64,000 nt of DNA, taken from assembly GCA_002256985.1 (NCBI GenBank), contig NCGO01000002.1:434001-498000 (forward strand), given 5' to 3'. Positions 61,467-64,000 of this stretch are shown here, one piece after another; the stretch's first letter is position 1, and each line of letters opens with the position of its first letter. Position numbers and translations under genes: made by a program. The stretch comes from Novosphingobium sp. 28-62-57. Lineage in GTDB: Bacteria > Pseudomonadota > Alphaproteobacteria > Sphingomonadales > Sphingomonadaceae. The notes under the pieces were generated by a model. It saw only the letters and a program-made list of their open reading frames with translations. It was not told the DNA's origin and searched no databases.

Positions 61467-62831
61467 GTGACGGAATTAGTGGGGGTGTCGCGTGACGCGG
61501 CGAGAGCACAGCGTCGTTACCACGAGGACGAGGCGGGGCAATCAGATCAGCGTTCGCCTTTTGAGCGTGACCGAGACAGGGTGCTATACTCGTCAGCGTT
61601 CCATCGTTTGGCGGGTATCACCCAGATCGTTCGCGCTGGCGAATTGGACATCTTTCATACTCGCCAACAACATACCTACAAAGTTGCCCAGATTGGGCGT
61701 CGGTTAGCCGAAGATCGCATCCGTAAACAGCCCACTGCTGCCGCACTGCAGGGCTTGCACCCAGAGGTAGTGGAGGCTGCATGTCTGGCCCACGATCTCG
61801 GGCACCCTCCATTCGGCCACGCTGCGGAAGCAGAGTTGGATCGCTTAGTCCGCAACCCTAGCTTGTCCGGCGGCGGAGATGAAGCTGACGCTGACACTGA
61901 TGGGTACGAGGGCAACGCTCAAACGTTCCGCATACTCACGAAGCTGGCGGTGAGATATGGCAAGGGTATCCCCGGGCTTGACCTGACGCGGGCAACCCTA
62001 GCAGCGACCCTAAAATACCCGTGGCTGAGAGATCACAACGACCCCAAAAAGAAATCCAAATGGTCTGCCTACGCATGTGACGCAGAGCAGTTTGAATGGG
62101 CGCGCCACGGATGCCGAGAAGGCTTCAAAACTGCTGAAGCTGAATTGATGGATTGGGCGGATGATATTGCCTATTCTGTTCATGATTTGGAGGATTTTCA
62201 CCGAGTTGGCATAATCCCTTGGGGTGACATCGTATCTGACCGCCTTGGAGGCGGCATCATCGAGGGCGCGATTGAAGGGTGGAAGAAGGACCCAGATTTT
62301 CCACAAGATGCCAAGTCCCGGATGGATGCGGCGCTCAGCCGTTTCATACGCAAGCTTACGTTGTTCCCTACAATCACCAGCGAAGTCTACGATGGATCGC
62401 GCGAGCAGCGCCGCCAACTCCGCAACTTCTCATCCGTCCTTATTGGTCAGTATGTCCGCGCTGCTGTATTGAACGGTACACTCGCTGGTTCATCTGTCTT
62501 TATCGAACCCGATGCGGCTGACGAAGTCAGGTTGCTCAAGTGCTTTGCACGGCATTACGTTATCGGATTGCCTGCCCTGCACGCACAGCAGTACGGACAA
62601 AAGCGGGTCGTGCGTGATCTATTCCAGATTTTCCTGACTGAAGGCAAAGCTGCAAAGTTTGGCCTTTTCCCAAAGCGACTGCGCTACATTTGGGAAGATC
62701 GGACCAACGAGAAGAATGCTAGATTGGCCGCGGACTGCGTAGCTTCTCTCACGGAAAACGAAGCTTATCAGCTACACCACCGCTTGACCGGAACTAACAG
62801 CGGGATCGTCCTAGATCCTATTGTTCGTTAG
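61467..62831 (+). CDS. dGTP triphosphohydrolase (dGTPase), HD domain
   Basis: Cleaves dGTP (and perhaps other dNTPs) to the nucleoside and tripolyphosphate. It is 454 residues starting with GTG at 61467. Family landmarks are RSPFERDRDRVLYSSAFHRL, QQHTYKVAQIGRRLAED, the HD motif AHDLGHPPFGHAAE with His109-Asp110, and the later DWADDIAYSVHDLED. All metal-binding residues expected are present. Housekeeping dgt genes usually have typical composition and fixed neighbours. This one is A+T-richer than its flanks and tied to a small unknown gene, which is how antiphage dGTPases tend to appear. Antiviral function is inferred, not shown. Confidence 0.93.
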   Translation: MTELVGVSRDAARAQRRYHEDEAGQSDQRSPFERDRDRVLYSSAFHRLAGITQIVRAGELDIFHTRQQHTYKVAQIGRRLAEDRIRKQPTAAALQGLHPEVVEAACLAHDLGHPPFGHAAEAELDRLVRNPSLSGGGDEADADTDGYEGNAQTFRILTKLAVRYGKGIPGLDLTRATLAATLKYPWLRDHNDPKKKSKWSAYACDAEQFEWARHGCREGFKTAEAELMDWADDIAYSVHDLEDFHRVGIIPWGDIVSDRLGGGIIEGAIEGWKKDPDFPQDAKSRMDAALSRFIRKLTLFPTITSEVYDGSREQRRQLRNFSSVLIGQYVRAAVLNGTLAGSSVFIEPDAADEVRLLKCFARHYVIGLPALHAQQYGQKRVVRDLFQIFLTEGKAAKFGLFPKRLRYIWEDRTNEKNARLAADCVASLTENEAYQLHHRLTGTNSGIVLDPIVR

Positions 62832-63037
62832 CCAGAATTGAACCGCGGTGACAGGTGCAAAAATTCCCAAATAGCCCGTCACTTGACAGGGCACTGACAG
62901 CTTCCACCTAGGCCACGCAACCGACTTACCGAATTCCGACAATCCTCCACACCCCACCATAAAGTCACCCACAACGGTTGAGCCGCCCGTGAAACGCCGT
63001 TAGTCTCTGCGGTAACAATCCTGCGGGGAGCATTCTT

Positions 63038-64000
63038 TTGGCCAAGCGCCTTACGCTTTATATCGTTGTCGCCATGGTGCTGGGCATTCTGACCGGGTAC
63101 TGGCTCAACACCACGTACCCGCAAGGCGACGAAAATCTCGCGCAGATTGCCGATTATTTCAAGCTGCTGCCCGATATCTTCCTGCACCTGATCAAGATGA
63201 TCATTGCGCCGCTGATCCTGGCCACGCTGGTATCGGGCATTGCGGGGATGGGCGATAGTGCGGCGCTGGGGCGCATTGGGGGGCGTGCGTTGGGGTGGTT
63301 TATTACCGCCAGCCTCATTTCGATCAGTCTGGGCTTGCTGCTGGTGAACCTGTTCAAGCCCGGTGTGGGGTTGGAGTTTACCGCGGCGGGGCCGGTGGGG
63401 GATCTGGCCACGGCGGACTTTACGCTGCGCCACTTTGTGCTGGAGATTTTTCCGACCAGCGCGCTTGATGCGATGGCCAAGAACAACGTTTTGCAGATCC
63501 TCGTCTTCTCGCTCTTTGCGGGCGTGGCGCTATCGGCCATTGGCGAGACGGGGGCACCGATTGTGCGCGGGTGCGAGGCGCTGGCGCATCTGATGCTGCA
63601 GATCACCGATTATGTGATGCGCTTTGCGCCGTTTGCGGTGTTTGGCGCGCTCGCTGCGGTGATTGCCACCAAGGGCCTTGGCATCGTGGTGACCTATGGC
63701 GTGTTCGTTTCGGAGTTCTACTTCGGGCTGCTGCTGCTGTGGATCATCCTGTTCGGCCTTGGCGGTATTTTCCTGAAGGCCCGCGTGTTCACGCTGGCGC
63801 GCTATATCCGCGAGCCGTTGCTGCTGGCGTTTTCGACCGCCAGTTCAGAAAGCGCGCTGCCCAAGCTGTTCGAGCAGCTTGACAGGTTTGGCGTGCCGCG
63901 CCGCATATCGGGCTTTGTGCTGCCGCTGGGCTACAGCTTCAACCTTGACGGGTCGATGATGTACACCAGCTTTGCCACGATGTTCATCGCGCAGGCTTAT
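63038..64000 (+). CDS. Dicarboxylate/amino acid:cation symporter, truncated by window edge
   Basis: A DAACS family (SLC1-like) transporter that imports C4-dicarboxylates or glutamate/aspartate with Na or H. The first 321 codons are present. A TTG start at 63038 is chosen because GGGGAG lies 8 bases upstream and the helix begins at once (LTLYIVVAMVLGILTGYWL). Landmarks are LKLLPDIFLHLIKMIIAPLILATLVSG (in part), the serine-rich SASSESALPKL-like hairpin, here AFSTASSESALPKLFEQ, and GYSFNLDGSMMYTSFATMF near the right edge. The substrate cannot be told from this part. Confidence 0.93.
   Translation, partial: MAKRLTLYIVVAMVLGILTGYWLNTTYPQGDENLAQIADYFKLLPDIFLHLIKMIIAPLILATLVSGIAGMGDSAALGRIGGRALGWFITASLISISLGLLLVNLFKPGVGLEFTAAGPVGDLATADFTLRHFVLEIFPTSALDAMAKNNVLQILVFSLFAGVALSAIGETGAPIVRGCEALAHLMLQITDYVMRFAPFAVFGALAAVIATKGLGIVVTYGVFVSEFYFGLLLLWIILFGLGGIFLKARVFTLARYIREPLLLAFSTASSESALPKLFEQLDRFGVPRRISGFVLPLGYSFNLDGSMMYTSFATMFIAQAY

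Overview
The window reads as chromosomal DNA of an alphaproteobacterium of the order Sphingomonadales, most like Novosphingobium or a close relative. The basis is high G+C coding sequence with mostly G/C third positions, Caulobacter-type cell-cycle regulators (SciP and a TrcR/DUF1013 protein), DUF1192 and DUF1153 proteins, the split tonB-exbB-exbD-exbD cluster, and palindromic intergenic repeats of the kind common in sphingomonads. The genus is an inference. No rRNA, tRNA, CRISPR array, transposase or prophage gene was found.

Layout. 1-2216 holds a DNA-repair pair: an ATP-dependent ligase cut by the left edge and its partner exonuclease. 2434-6339 holds clpA, a DUF1192 protein and a quinone oxidoreductase. 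6398-8821 is a minus-strand proA-nadD-rsfS run. 9055-15757 is a long plus-strand stretch of envelope and housekeeping genes: M23 peptidase, bactofilin, TrcR-like regulator, rlmH, EnvC-like factor, CtpA protease, dsbB and coq7. 15961-17046 holds a secreted orphan and a stand-alone Cas2-like protein. 17091-19927 is a minus-strand dnaJ/cbpA-yihY-fabI operon. 20281-25498 holds pdxH, a cation efflux protein, a PhzF protein, a serine hydrolase and mnmA. 25639-26284 holds a small orphan and sciP. 26680-32935 is an RND efflux operon coupled to DUF445 and GNAT genes. 33044-35137 is groESL with a CIRCE operator. 35235-38214 holds a divergent MATE pump and an orphan histidine kinase. 38380-48820 is the ribosomal/RNA polymerase region, where rplJ-rplL (minus, behind an L10 leader) are divergent from rpoB-X-rpoC (plus). 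49008-57883 holds a chemoreceptor, glpX, a second secreted orphan, hom and the TonB/ExbBD energy system. 57953-60875 holds a three-gene minus operon and aroC. 60876-62831 is a visibly A+T-richer stretch with a small helical protein and a dGTPase, and the window ends inside a dicarboxylate/amino-acid symporter.

Most of the window is housekeeping. Four things stand out. An unrecognised exported protein gene is fused by TAATG overlaps between rpoB and rpoC. The usual rplJL-rpoBC operon is broken into divergent halves. A two-gene cassette (small protein plus dGTPase) of atypical composition sits between aroC and the symporter gene and could be an antiphage nucleotide-depletion module. A solitary Cas2-like protein occurs without any cas locus. 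Two secreted orphans 36 kb apart also share a cysteine motif and look like one undescribed family.
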